A stretch of DNA of 64,000 bases from the NCBI RefSeq assembly GCF_003589595.1, contig NW_020654748.1:4418017-4482016 (forward strand), written 5' to 3'. The translations under genes were made by a program, and so were the position numbers. The stretch comes from Hyposmocoma kahamanoa. Taxonomy: Eukaryota > Arthropoda > Insecta > Lepidoptera > Cosmopterigidae. The first letter of the stretch is position 1; each line of letters starts with the position of its first letter. This document shows, one piece after another, positions 1 to 10,841 of the stretch. The notes beneath the pieces were generated by a model, which did not search any database, had not been told where the DNA came from, and saw only the letters and a program-made list of their open reading frames with translations.

Positions 1-316
1 GTAGTTGAGATGGCTACTTACATCAAGAGGCAGCCGAGCGTGTTAATTACTATCATTTAAATGTTCCAGTTTCAAAGGAAAGCGTGTGAAATAGCATTTG
101 ACCCCAATATGGTTTCTCGTATGTGCCCTGTGCAACTCCACGATAGCAGGAAATTAAATCTATTTACCCTCTTACGTAACCCTTACTATATCATAAACAT
201 CTAGGTTTAAGTACCTATTTATTTGCTTGTGACAAGAAATTGCACTATTATTTAATTTAAGAGGACAGTCCTGCAATCGCTTTAAAAATACAAGCTTTGT
301 AGGTATCGTTTTTAAC
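1..316. other. Non-coding, nothing recognised
   Basis: AT-rich sequence with no open frame of note and no match to the other repeats in this window. Confidence 0.5.
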
Positions 317-490
317 AGACTTCAAAAAAAAAGGAGGAGGTTGTAAGTTTTGTGTATTTCCGATTTCTCCGTCAATTGTGAACCGATTTTGAAAATTCTT
401 TTTTGTTTGTAAAGGCGCTTTCTCGTGGTCGTCCCATTGTCACCAAGTCAGAATCTGCTGAGGGGATCCCATGGAAATCGAAAAAAGCCG
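317..490 (+). repeat. Family J dispersed repeat, copy 1
   Basis: Begins with an A-rich gacttcaaaaaaaaagg block, then a TTGTGAACCGATTTTGA-type segment. The same order of blocks recurs at 6326, 16705 (minus), 39812 (minus), 43500, 45080 (minus) and 61030 (minus). The part from about 420 to 490 (cgtcccattgtcaccaagtc) is shared with the copy at 45080-45360. Such 'gacttcaaaaaaggagg' repeats are frequent in lepidopteran genomes. No coding frame is visible, and the class is unknown. Confidence 0.7.
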
Positions 491-721
491 ATAAGCAAAC
501 TTTTGAGGTAGGTTTTCTTTTTCAATGAAAAAGTTACGATTATGATGTGTTATGTTTGAAGACAAAAGAACATTTTTATTTTATTTTTACATATTTCATA
601 ATTATTAATAAAAAATAGGAAAAATAAATTTTATATGATTTTTTTATATTAAAAGGTCATTGTATTATTTTGATGAAATTCAGACTGCGATATGCCTAAC
701 GTAACGGTTCTGTAGTTATTT

Positions 722-1023
722 TTTTTATAATATCTAGTGACGAGACGAATAAGTCGTGTCTGATGGTAAGCTACACGCCTGTCTAAAACAGTTGCAGTGT
801 TATTCAGAGCTTTCAATCGCAAAGATCTAAGGGGCACTGCCATTACGCCTGTCATCCAGCGACATAAGTTGACAAGTCCCATATGTCTGTAATTTCACCA
901 GCACCCTTACCCTTTAAAACCGGAACTCAGTAAATCTGATATTGGCGGCAGAAATATGTAAGGTGGCAGTGCTACCTTGGACGAACGCGTTCACAACAAG
1001 CTCTACTGCTACTAGAGCTACTA
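722..1023 (+). repeat. Family A dispersed repeat, copy 1
   Basis: One of about fourteen copies of a roughly 300-bp repeat. Forward order of landmarks: T-run; aagtgacgggacgaacaagt-like block; gcagtgccactcagagc; gacataagttgacaagtccc; gcctgtaatttcaccagcac; ttggcggcagaaatagg; ctctactgctact. This copy has all of them in diverged form. No conserved protein frame crosses the copies, so the short frame on the minus strand here (649-882) is not treated as a gene. Probably a non-autonomous element or LINE 3' segment; the class is unresolved. Confidence 0.75.
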
Positions 1024-2299
1024 GTTAGATGTATTGTAAAGGTTTGTCAGCTTAAAAAATATACTATAATACTTACTTATAAATTTGTAAAAATTTATAA
1101 TTTTTTTATGTACAGGTTTATTTGTAAAATACTCAAAATCTCGCAGGACTATGTTGATAACATCATAATAGTTATTTGTTATGCAAGGCTGCAAAGTTGT
1201 TGTTTGGCGCGAGTGCTTGTATTGAAAATTGAGCAAGTGAAGGAGACTATGGGTCGTATTCCAGAATTCTACTCAATGCTCAAGTCAGGACTTGAGTATG
1301 ATTTCAAGCGGAGTTTTTATTCCAGAACATTACTCAAGCGTAGAATCTGTAATCGGTGCTCACCTGAGTAATGTCAGAGGAAATGACATCTTGCGTCTTA
1401 ATTTTGGAACAATGCCTGAGATTCGTTTCAGTTTCACTGTTTCCTAAACGGTACTCATCTGTAAAGTCTTGTCTTGAGTGTTGTCAAAATCTATATTTAC
1501 TTGAGTGAGGTCCTGGTTGCGCTTGAGTACATAATAATCGGCGAAAAAATTACAAGATTACGATGAAACCATTTGAGAATTTTGATCTTTATCAAAATAT
1601 ATCAATGATGAATATCATACTCAATTGCTTCAGATGTTGATAGACCTACAAGATACGTACGACATGGAAGATTTGGTAAAAAAATTAATTTAACCTATCA
1701 TAGCAGATGAGTGAAATCAGACAACCGTGGTTACCCAATCCCACCTGAAATACAGATTCTGGTTTGCTTACGTTTGTATGTACTGGATCATCAAAGTTAA
1801 CGATTCTTTTATGGGGAACTGTAGGTATATGATTCATAAAACTTGCATTCAAAGTAACTTATAAAATGGCGTTTTCAAATGTAATATTGTACCAATAGAA
1901 TAAATGATTATTTGACTTTGACCAACTAGAATGTTATAATTTAAACTTCTAAGTTAAAATCTAGGTAGTTTTAATAATACAAGCTTTGTTTTGTTGGTAG
2001 GCATATAGATAATAACAACTTTTCTCTAAACACGGCATTCGTTTAAAAATTTCCAATAGTACTATCATAGTAATTTAGGAATTATGGCGATCTTCGCCGC
2101 CAGTGTAAGTTTTTCTTATCCCTTTCGATCAGCGTAATAAATAATTTTCATTTCCAATAGTAAATTTCAGCGTAACGCATTTGATTTTGACCATGTTAAA
2201 ATTCTTCCTATAATGAAAGGCAAAGGGAACTAAGGCGATACAACCAAGTATTAATAGACAAATACGAATGAATGAACGAAAAGACTTGAATCAATGCTC
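1024..2299. other. Non-coding; one small repeat and a motif cluster
   Basis: No gene seen. A segment at about 1170-1222 (atgcaaggctgcaaagttgt) recurs in reverse at 21590-21640. The CTTGAG/CTCAAG motif cluster is listed separately. The rest is AT-rich with no recognised feature. Confidence 0.5.
1279..1527. promoter_or_regulatory. Cluster of CTTGAG/CTCAAG hexamers
   Basis: Six copies of CTTGAG or its complement CTCAAG lie at 1279, 1291, 1333, 1473, 1500 and 1522. Most extend to ACTTGAG or CTTGAGT. ACTTGAG resembles the known NK-2 class homeodomain site. The cluster could instead be the worn remains of a short tandem repeat. The regulatory role is inference only. Confidence 0.2.
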
Positions 2300-2530
2300 A
2301 AGCAATGCTTTTTTTTTTTTTTTTTAAATATATAATAGACACACGCTTGGCCACAATCTCACCTGATGTTAAGCGACGATGTGACCGACGATGGGACGCG
2401 TTTGCCTAAAAAATGCCTATTCACTCTAGCCTTGAATAGCCCCAAATTGTACTTTTCGGGAAATACAGATGCCGGTAGAGCATTCCATTCCTTTACCGTA
2501 CGCATCAGATGCTTCATTGATTGATGATCA
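2300..2530 (-). pseudogene. LINE-type 3' coding end, degraded
   Basis: Starts with a T-run on the plus strand (an A-tail when read on minus), followed by 'cacctgatgttaagcgacga' and 'tgcctattcactctagcctt'. The same arrangement recurs in degraded form at 5145-5335, and a related arrangement appears at 6453-6640 and 28340-28500. Minus-strand translation gives short stretches resembling the tail of non-LTR reverse transcriptases (an 'EWNALPASV'-like region), broken by stops. It is an old fragment. Confidence 0.5.
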
Positions 2531-2559
2531 TGGCGACACTTGAGTCACGTTCGACGTAC

Positions 2560-3535
2560 GACCCTTAGATTCAAAAATTGAATCCTGAGCGTAGCGAGAG
2601 TTTCAAGGCACGAGACGCAAAACAACTTTGCTGCCGAGCGAAATAAACGACTTTTCACCATACTATAGCGAGGAAAATGGTAGATGAAAGAAAAACAGTT
2701 GAACTATAACAAATCAGTTTTTCATCACCGCTAGACTCAGACTCGCTCATGTTTTGTTTCTTTTCAATTTATTACAGTATAGTTCAATCCAAAGTATTGA
2801 AATTGAAGTGATTAAAATGAAGATTTGAAAATAATAAGTTTAGTTTTGGGTGGGTTCTGAATTTACACCACATACGTTTTCTTCTTCTTTGTATTATAAT
2901 TTTATGCGGTTAACGAAATTATTTTAGTTTTTCGACAAATTAAAATTATCCAATAAAACAAAATTAGTGTTATCGTTGTCAATTTAATGTCAATAATAAT
3001 AAGAATAAATTAAACCAACGGATTCATATTATATAAATACTTAATGTACTTATGGCAAATCGCGATTCGTAACGCGTCACTATTTTTTTAGTCAAAAAAA
3101 GTTTATCTTCGAATGCGTTCTGAATTTGCATCTCATCATTTTTTATTCTTGCTTGTACTTATAATTTTGTGTGATTATCGAAATTATGTTAGTTCTTCGA
3201 CGAATTAAAATAATTTAAGGAACAAAATTAGTTATCGTGGTCAATTTAATATCAACCATACATAAGAATAAAATATATCAACAGACCTAAATTACATAAA
3301 TAATGTACGACAAATCACGTAGTTGAACGTGTCATTATGATTTTTTTTTCATCGAAGGAAAAAGTTAGGTTAGTCCACAGTCCATCGTCAGGTTCGAATT
3401 TCAAAAACCTTTTCCACGCTAACGTGCAAAAAGCGCTTTTGTGCGCAGATTTCTAATGAGAAAAAAAGTCTTTCCGAGCTAGTGAGGTGAAAACAACATT
3501 TCAAATTCAAATTAAAAATTCAAATTAATTATATA
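2560..3535 (+). repeat. Family I repeat with internal 263-bp tandem units
   Basis: A repeat of roughly 950 bp. It contains two diverged head-to-tail units beginning 'gttctgaattt' at 2854 and 3117 (offset 263 bp). Each carries the order gttctgaattt, tataattttatgcgg/tgtgat, cgacaaattaaa/cgacgaattaaa, gtcaatttaat, and an acgtgtcat-type end. The right flank (3390-3530) matches 21130-21255 in reverse, so a second, inverted copy with a single unit lies at 21015-21590. No coding frame is conserved between copies. Confidence 0.7.
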
Positions 3536-3539
3536 CTTT

Positions 3540-4290
3540 ATTTCATAGGTAAGCATTATTACACTTGAAATCGTCACAATGGTTCAACTCTACCGCTCAT
3601 TCGTAAGACAGATACCCCTGAGAAGAATGACAAGAAACTCTAGGGGTTGCTCTTTGTTAATAACATTTGTACACATTCAAATTTTTTGTTTTTATTTATT
3701 TGAAACATCAGAGATCGAGACTACCTCAGATTTCATCGGTTACTACCACGGATTTTTGTCATCCAAGTACGCAGAAGTTGTATAATAACCTTTAGTATAA
3801 AGTTTTTGTTTCATTATAGTTTTAAGCCTCGTGAAAGGCAAATTTTGTATATCAACCGGAATCTTGCTATAGAAGCGTATACATTGCCCCTTAAATTATT
3901 TTTTGACTTTGTGAAGATGACTATCAAGAAAATCTAGTTTATTTTTATTCCTCGTATTAATGTTATGTCTGTCACTATTTTTCATAAACAAATTACTATT
4001 CCCTTTAATATAAATTACATTTTCAAAAATGTACTGTGAGGCCAGTGTAAGAATGTTAATTTCCTTAAACTTATCTCTCAAAGATACTTTCGGGCCCAGA
4101 TTGTAAATTGCCTTAACTGCACGTTTCTGCAGGACAAAGATTCTATTGATATCGGCGGCATTACCCCAAAGCAAAATGCCGTATGTCGTTAGACTGTGAA
4201 AGTAGCTGAAGTAAACCAATGTAACGGTTTCGACGTTTGAAAGTTTCCTTATTTTTAATCGCATACACTTCAGAGCCGAGCTGTTTTGAT
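3540..4290 (-). pseudogene. Jockey/CR1-like LINE reverse transcriptase C-terminus
   Basis: Read on minus, 4264-3896 gives an open frame of 122 residues with the hallmarks of the C-terminal third of a non-LTR reverse transcriptase: a 'HSLTTYGILLWGNAADI' block, 'VLQKRAVKAIYNLGPKVSL', 'RDKFKEINILTLASQYIFEN'. After a frame break, homology continues to about 3745 as 'RFYxKIPVDIQNLPF', then 'KQKLYTKGYYTTSAYLDDKN'. The fingers and palm with the catalytic aspartates are absent, as expected for a 5'-truncated LINE copy. The 3' non-coding part runs to about 3540. Related fragments lie at 45480-46110 and 52130-52250. It is a dead copy. Confidence 0.8.
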
Positions 4291-4684
4291 AACTTACTTA
4301 TATGGGGACCCCATTACAATTTAGCATCTAACGTTATACCTAGAAATAAAATTTGTTCCATGACTCGTTACAAAACAAAATAAATTTACCAAAAATAAAT
4401 TCTTAAGCTTTTGTTGTAGTATCTCACATCTTTTAGATCTGTCTTGTTAGTATCTAAGCTGTAATAATGTTCGAACGCGTAAGCGTCCTTCTTCTTTGTT
4501 TTACATCGGACTGGTAATCACGGTAAAACTTTCTTTTGATACCGCGTAGAGCTATCATCGTTTAGGGCGTTAATGCTGTCCAGGTGGCACTGCCGCATTT
4601 GAGAAATGGGGCAGTGCCGCCTAGAATGTTGAATTGTCTATATAAACAATAAAATAAATAAATAAATATAAACTTCACTACATA
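4291..4684. other. Non-coding; small hairpin
   Basis: Nothing coding seen. An imperfect hairpin at 4583-4622 pairs ggcactgcc with ggcagtgcc across a short spacer. It uses a motif like one in family A, so it may be a scrap of that repeat. Confidence 0.4.
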
Positions 4685-4946
4685 TATATCAACTGTGAAC
4701 TGGCAACCGGTACTATCTCAATTTTGACAACTTTACAGGATGAAGAAGAAATCATTTATATAGCATCTGGTTTATTAAATAAAAATACTTAGTGTACATA
4801 CATACATATGTAATAAAAATATTTAAGAACTACGTATTTTTATTTCATAAACCAGATGCTACATAAATGACGGATACAATTTTTTTCTTCATGTTTAAAG
4901 TTGTCAAAATTGAGATAGTACCGATCACCAGTTCACAGTCGATATA
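4685..4946. mobile_element. Foldback element with about 108-bp inverted arms
   Basis: The left arm (about 4685-4795) and right arm (about 4838-4946) are inverted copies. Both carry aactgtgaactgg, cggtactatctcaattttga, gaagaa, and tagcatctggttta in opposite orientation around a roughly 40-bp AT-rich centre. Differences between the arms are scattered, so it is not a recent perfect duplication. There is no coding capacity. It fits a MITE or foldback element; the ends sit in ATATA sequence, so a TA target site is possible but cannot be proven. Confidence 0.8.
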
Positions 4947-6325
4947 ATTTCTTTACCTTGTGATTTTTTGTGTTAAGTTAATATAAAAAATACGGGTGTT
5001 CAATTACTTTTTGTGGTGGACGTTGAAACTTTTTTTTAATTGCCCAAGTGGGCAGTGGGCATTTATATTTTTGTACGACAGTAAAATTTATTGAATTGTT
5101 AAAAGTCATCATCATAGTCCTGGTAGGTTATTAATATTTTACAAATATAGCCCTGTAGGTAGGTATACACGATTGGCCACAATCTTATAGATGTTGAGGG
5201 ATCATGTGACCGACGATGGTACCCGTTTATACTATAAAAATATCTATTCGCATAAACCTTATATAACCCTAAATTTTATAAATATAAATAGCTGTAATAG
5301 CTCTGAGCGCATAATTTCTAATCTATTCTCAAGGTAGTGTCGTTTTATTGCTCTAGTTTGAAATATCTTATACCAAAACCGAAACGTAAGTATATATAAA
5401 GGAATTAAAGGAAAATAACGTCTTAACATTTAAACATACCCGTTTTGTTTCTTCCAGAAGAAAAAACAACACCTTAATAACAAATAACCCTATTCAGATA
5501 TGCAAAAGATTTTTCTAAAAGTTAGACAGTATGACAGGTTCGGGATGGAAATATGTGGAAAAAATTATAAGTATGAAAAGCAAGGGAAATCTCTTGGGGC
5601 AACTTGTATCACTGAATATTCCTGTTATGAGAGTTATGTGCGAAGAAAAATTTTCATTTTTATATTATGGAGACAGATCGGCTGCCCCAGAGAAAACCCA
5701 GTACGAGACAACTTTTTTCAAATTCACTTTTAACGGAATACTACTCCCAGAGTAATTACTCATCAAATTGCAGTGACAGCCACTTCAAAACCGTACTATT
5801 TGCCAGTGATATAGAAGCATAAAAAAATAATTAGATGTTTTTAAAACAGAACCCTGAGATCATTTTTAATGTAATTGTTATGTGTTTATGATATTTTCCA
5901 AGGGCTGTTAAATTATTATAGTTGGAAACATTTCCGTCTGTTATGGACACTAACGCCGCGCCCTTATGTCACGCTCTCGTATTAGTTAGAGATTCGAGTA
6001 AAAAAAAAAATTCAAATTCTGATTAAGTATTACTTAATTACCTGGTATTATCTAAAGTTATAGTAAGTACATTTAAATTTTGTTTTTGTATTTCTATTAT
6101 TAAGAAGACTTTTAACCTTAAGGCTCAATTTTCACAAGCCAATTTGGAAATGGATACCAATTTATTTCATAGCATGGAGCATTGAAAAATTCTCATTATA
6201 ACATTTTACCTTATGAAAAATTGCTAGCTTTGTAAACTTGTACAGGAACAAAAATGCATAGTATCTAATTAATTGGCCAAATAGTTATTATTATCTATTA
6301 TTTGGGCAAGGTGACCCAGAAGACA
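4947..6325. other. Mostly unassigned AT-rich DNA
   Basis: Contains the fragment at 5145-5335 (separate entry). Two overlapping small plus-strand frames at 5500-5755 (77 and 74 codons) show no motif, no start context and no family resemblance. They are not called as genes. Nothing else is recognised. Confidence 0.5.
5145..5335 (-). repeat. Degraded relative of the 2300-2530 fragment
   Basis: Shares 'attggccacaatct', 'atgttgag/aagcgaCGATGTGACCGACGATGG' and the following order with 2345-2480, but with many more substitutions. It is an old LINE-end fragment. Confidence 0.55.
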
Positions 6326-6760
6326 GAACGTAGGAGGAGGTTTATAATTCGACTGTATTTTTTTGTGTGTGTATGATTACTCCGATATGAAATTTGTGAA
6401 CCGATTTTGATGTTTCTTTTTTTTTGTTGGAATGGGGAATTATTTTAAATTTTTTTTATTCAAATGTAAGTACGCATTTGACCTCCATCTCACCCGATGG
6501 AAAGTGACGTTGAGGTCGACGATGGAGTATGCACACCTAAATAATGCCTATTCATTCTCGAAAAGGTCCATGTTATAACATTCAGGACACAAGTCTGCAA
6601 GCAGGGAATTCCACTCCATAGCCGTTCGCCATATAAATGTACTTCAATAAAAGTCCCACTTAAATTTGAAAAAAATATTCCACCTCTAATGAAACCGGTT
6701 TAAAGGATTTCACCCATTTTTCGTTAACCGGTTTTAACAAAACTTCACAAATAGACGTAA
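6326..6760 (+). repeat. Family J repeat, copy 2, split by a LINE end
   Basis: Left part 6326-6435 (gtaggaggaggtttataatt, cgactgtatttttttgtgtg, gtgaaccgattttgatg) and right part about 6650-6760 (attccacctctaatgaaacc, tcgttaaccggttttaacaa). These are the two halves of one family J copy, separated by the minus-strand LINE fragment at 6453-6640. Copy 5 at 43500-43720 shows the uninterrupted order. Confidence 0.65.
6453..6640 (-). pseudogene. LINE reverse transcriptase C-terminal fragment
   Basis: On minus, 'atggcgaacggctatggagt', then 'ggaattccctgcttgcagac', then 'tttcgagaatgaataggc' encode the typical end of a non-LTR polyprotein (W-N-S-L-P-like, then F-K-x-R-V-N). The same block is at 28340-28510 (minus), 29735-29940 and 35490-35640. 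It is truncated on both sides and lies inside family J copy 2. Confidence 0.6.
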
Positions 6761-7033
6761 CAAACAATTTTGACGTTATTAAGTTACGTGTGTACACCCA
6801 CGTCGTATACATAAATGTTTAGTATCGTATACATATATGTAGTCGTAATTGAAACCAACAATGCTTGTTCGCAACTCTTGGAAAACTTGCGAAGTCTCTA
6901 ATCAACGTGGCGGAATTCTTCACTTTCAGGATATGTGCCCCGCCAAATGCCATTTAGTTTGGCGATTCTTTGATATAATGTAGGTGTGGTGTATAGAAAA
7001 TAAAGTACGCTGCGGCCTGCTTGCTTCCGCCAT

Positions 7034-7466
7034 TAAGGTGTTTTTCCACCGGCGATGCGAGACGAGACGAAGCGAGACGACAATTGAAATCTCGCCGGGC
7101 TATTTCGACCAAAAATTGCCACTAATAGATTGCGCGAGCTCGCGCTGTGGTTGCGGATAGTGACGATTTAGTGCTGTTCAGTTCGTCGATAAACACGCAT
7201 CTGAAGTAACATGTCCCGTAAATTATTATTATTAAATATGTTAACAGAAGAAAACTCAAATAAACCCGCCTTTTTTTAGATTTCAAATCGTATGTACATC
7301 ACAATCTCGTAATTGATATTAATAGCCAGCGCGAGCTCGCGCCAGATCGTGCGGGCCCAATTTTCATCGAAGATGCGTAAGGAATTAATTGAAATGTTGC
7401 TATACAAATTTCAATCCTCGTCTCGCCTCGTTTCGCCATGCCTCGCCGGTGGAAAAGTATCTTTAC
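7034..7466. mobile_element. GC-rich inverted-repeat element (MITE)
   Basis: The left end reads aaggtgtttttccaccggcg followed by a run of gcgagacgagacga. The right end is its inverted counterpart (cgtctcgcctcgtttcgcca, then ccggtggaaaagtatcttta). Inverted identity continues inward through a CAATTGAAAT-type block, giving arms of about 60 bp. A second internal palindromic motif, gcgcgagctcgcgc, occurs at about 7133 and 7330. There is no transposase. The flanks TTAA (left) and TTAC (right) hint at a TTAA target, but not conclusively. It stands out as a GC island. Confidence 0.75.
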
Positions 7467-9378
7467 AAAGCGAGATATCAGTGTGAACGAATGTATGCGC
7501 ACACGCACGTTAACTAACCAAACGTTGTTTTATTTAGCTATCCCTGTACAAAGTAATGTAAACGCTACGGTAGGTAATTCTAGTTCCTTTGCCAATTTCC
7601 CCGTTTTTGATGAGATTTCACAGCGAATCAGCGTTGTTTTAGAATTGTCAGTGAACAACAACTTCTCAATAATGTATTCAATATTATTATGCTAATGTCG
7701 CGTTCTTAGAGGTTTACACGATTGTTACATATTGAAAATGAAATTTGCTATGACTACGGGCGTTGAAAAGAGCCCGAAAACTACGCGATTTAGACTCGAA
7801 AACATAGTTTCGTTTTGAAATTATTCTGCTCCACTTTGTGATTTTTGTCTTGTATATAAAAATCCTATGTTAGTTCGTCACAATGTAAAAGATGGCGTTG
7901 ACCAGTTTCAAGCTATTCTCGAAAACGCGTTTTTCCACCGCACCTTAAGTAGTTGATCAAAGGATGTATCGATAATTCCACAGCATTAGCTTTCCATGTG
8001 TGTACAGCGCCTTCTGGAAGTTATTTTAGCTGTTGTGTACGTGTACCTTCCGGATCTCTAGTTTTGCCTTATTTCGTAAAAGTACCGATAAAAATACGCG
8101 CATTCTTTCGCCACGCATTGTACTCTACCATAGTACCGACCCTTCGCTACGCCCTCTAAATTTCATTGCTTATGTATTGTATTTGTAACATTGTATTGCA
8201 TTATTCTTTTTTGTTTCTAGATTCTTTTTGGAGATTTACGTAACATTTATTGTATTTTTGTAATAGGAAATGAAACAATTTTTTATGATCTAAACTATGT
8301 ACTTATATTTGTTTATGTTTTCAAACAAACCAAAGTTTTGGGCCATTTACATGTCCTCAGGTTACAGCTGACAGAATTGTCCCGAAATGTTAGTTTGTTT
8401 GAATAAAAAAAAACATGTGCGATTTGTATATTTAGATATTGTATGTGTATTTGATTTCTTAGATTTAGTTTTGTACTACTGTATTGCTTCTCACATGCTT
8501 TTTTTTACTGATAAAATGTTAGTTCTTTAATAGTGAATCCAATATTTCAGCCGTAACACTGTACAAATCAATCATATTTAGGTGTAACGTTACAATTTGT
8601 GACACTTATTGCAACAACAAAACAATCAAGTATTATCAAACTTACAAGTGAACAAAGTGGTTTAACTCCTCTAATGTTATTACAAATATCCGGATCAAAG
8701 ATTCGAGCTGGAGCCTATGAATCAAGATTTAAGGGGTCGAGGGTTGCCAAGTTTAACTTGTAAATAATGCTGTGCTGCTAAACTATTGAATGGAATTGGA
8801 GACGTGACTGTTATTTGGAATTTTGGTTGAAAATTATTTCTGTATGTCATTTTTTTAAAATAGAATATTTATATAATTATACAGGTCTAAAATAAAAATA
8901 GGTACAGTGTATTCAACCTGCAGCAGGTGTGCAAATATTAATTGAATTAAATATTATGACCTCTAAAATTAATTGCACTTCAAATCAATATAAATTAGTA
9001 TTTGTAAATTCTAAATATTATTTATTACAATAGAAGCAATATGTCATAGGCCATTTTGTCAATTGTGATTTAAACGGAGGTCCTACACGGACGTAATTTA
9101 AATTCATTTAGTAAACTATTGAAGACCTTTATGCACATATTGTAGCAGTTATTCTTGTAAATTAATTTATGGCATCGAGGTTGGTATAAAAGATTCATAA
9201 TTTTAGGTCTGGTTTGCCTTTCTATCACTTCACCACGTTTTAAAACACGTATTGCGGATTTATCGTGTTCAATAGGAAAATGAAAATACTTTATCTGAGC
9301 CTATAGTTGTAATGGAGTGTAACTAGTTTTTAAAATATTGTTTAAAGAAAATTATAATATTCTCGACTTTAGTAAAAC
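7467..9378. other. Unassigned DNA with degraded family C pieces
   Basis: Family C scraps occur at about 7702-7815 (acgattgttacatattgaaa, cgatttagactcgaaaaca) and 8262-8440 (aggaaatgaaacaa, ttcaaacaaaccaaagtttt, cccgaaatgttagtttgttt). A lone gtttttccaccgcacctt at 7928-7945 resembles the end of the 7034 element. The frames at 7438-7695 and 7953-8159 have no protein features. From 8450 to 9378 nothing is seen. Confidence 0.5.
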
Positions 9379-9550
9379 TGCCTCTGTGGCTGAACGATAA
9401 CCATACTGGTCTGCCACGCAGAGGTTCGATTCCCGAGCTAGGAGAAATATGTATGGCCTACATTTATTTCTCTCGTGAGTTTGGATGTAGTTTGTGGTTG
9501 TCTGTGTGTGTGTCCATGGCACTCGTGACACAGGACTTCCACACGGAAAA
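9379..9550 (+). mobile_element. tRNA-derived SINE, family S1, copy 1
   Basis: The tRNA-like head has an A-box region (tggctgaacgataac) and a B-box (gaggttcgattcccgagc). It is followed by the SINE body: tatggcctacatttatttctc, gagtttggatgtagtttgtg, gtgtgtccatggcac, gacacagg. Other copies are at 34327 (plus), 41985 (minus) and 46505 (minus). The 3' end is interrupted near 9552, and a short piece resembling the missing tail (gcggagctatgag) sits at about 9650. Confidence 0.85.
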
Positions 9551-9556
9551 AAAAAT

Positions 9557-9588
9557 CAACATTAGGTCTCGAAAGACCTAATGTTGAC
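9557..9588. other. Perfect 14-bp hairpin, 4-nt loop
   Basis: tcaacattaggtct, loop cgaa, then its exact reverse complement. It directly follows an A-run at the end of the SINE body. Confidence 0.95.
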
Positions 9589-9659
9589 ACGCATTGGACG
9601 CTAACTAACCACTTCTACTGTATTATCGTTCTGTGGATTTCATTAACGCGGAGCTATGA

Positions 9660-10157
9660 GCCCAAATAAAAAAAAATGTAGCTGCTACAAATGTGCATTG
9701 CTTTACAATTCAAGGTGCGAAGACTTTCAATTGAAAATTAGAAAAGGAAAGGCATATTTACAAGAAGATTTTTTTATCAAATGTTGGGTTTTCCGTGACT
9801 AGGATAGAAAATAGAATGCTTCGATGGTTCCAAACAGTAGGAATAGGGAGTAGAATAACGCCACAAATTTATAGACGGAATGTGAATGGAATCGCGAAGA
9901 TCGACCTTAGCATATAATATCTAGACCAGATTAAGGGTGTCCCTAAAAGGCCTTTTTTTCTTAAAAAATAAATACCTTATTTCTTTAGGATCAAAAGTAT
10001 AAAGAACAAGAAACAGACGTATGAAGGGAATGAAAATAGTAACTCTGAAATTTAGCAAATGGAGGATCGTTGATTTTGCTTATCCCAATATGACATAAGC
10101 ATAATATCGAGGCATTATATTGTCCACTTTTTTATATATCCTTTTTTTAAATACCAA
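9660..10157. other. Unassigned
   Basis: No gene or repeat recognised. Confidence 0.5.
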
Positions 10158-10434
10158 GTAAGCGATAAGCCTGTCTATAACAATTGCATTGACTCCGACC
10201 TTTAAAACACAAAGATTCGCACGCCACGAAGAGACGCACTGCCACTGCGCCCGTCACTCTGAGACTAAGTTGCCAAGTGCCATGTGCTTGTAATTTCACC
10301 AGCACCGTTACCCTTCAAAACCGAAACGCAGTAATGCTCATATTGCTGCTTGGCGGCAGAAATAAGTAAGATTGTAGTCCTGCCCTGGACGAACTCTTTC
10401 ACAAGAAGCCCTACTGCTTCTGGACTTATTAACG
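10158..10434 (+). repeat. Family A repeat, copy 2
   Basis: Contains cactgccactgcgcccgtca, gcttgtaatttcaccagcac, gcttggcggcagaaataag, ggacgaactctttcacaag. The 5' part is degraded. The 61-codon minus frame at 10265-10450 lies wholly inside the repeat and is not a gene. Confidence 0.85.
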
Positions 10435-10841
10435 TCAGCAACTTATTCACTTAATTTCGACCAAATGTATAAAGTTTATCTATTTATCATAATCTATCTC
10501 CGCAACGCTTAGTTTACTACATAAAACGCCTGACTGTTTAGTCCGACGATGCGAGCTGCCATTGCCGCGTTCCCTTGCTATAATAAATTATCGAGCAACT
10601 GTCCTATAAACCAGGACTATGTTGCGTATCTCTTCAATTACATGAATTTGTAAGGCAGGTCATTTCTATTGAAATAGAGTTACGAGACAGAGTAATTAGC
10701 AATGCAAGTGGGAGAGGTAAATTGTGTCTTCTTGGTGGTAATGTTGCATTGTTATGACGCAAGTGAGATTTACGTCACAACCGATTTTTGTTGAAATCTG
10801 CAACCCTGTTTCTCTTTTGAAAACACCCTCTTCGCCAATGC
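10435..10841. other. Unassigned
   Basis: No gene or repeat recognised. Confidence 0.5.
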
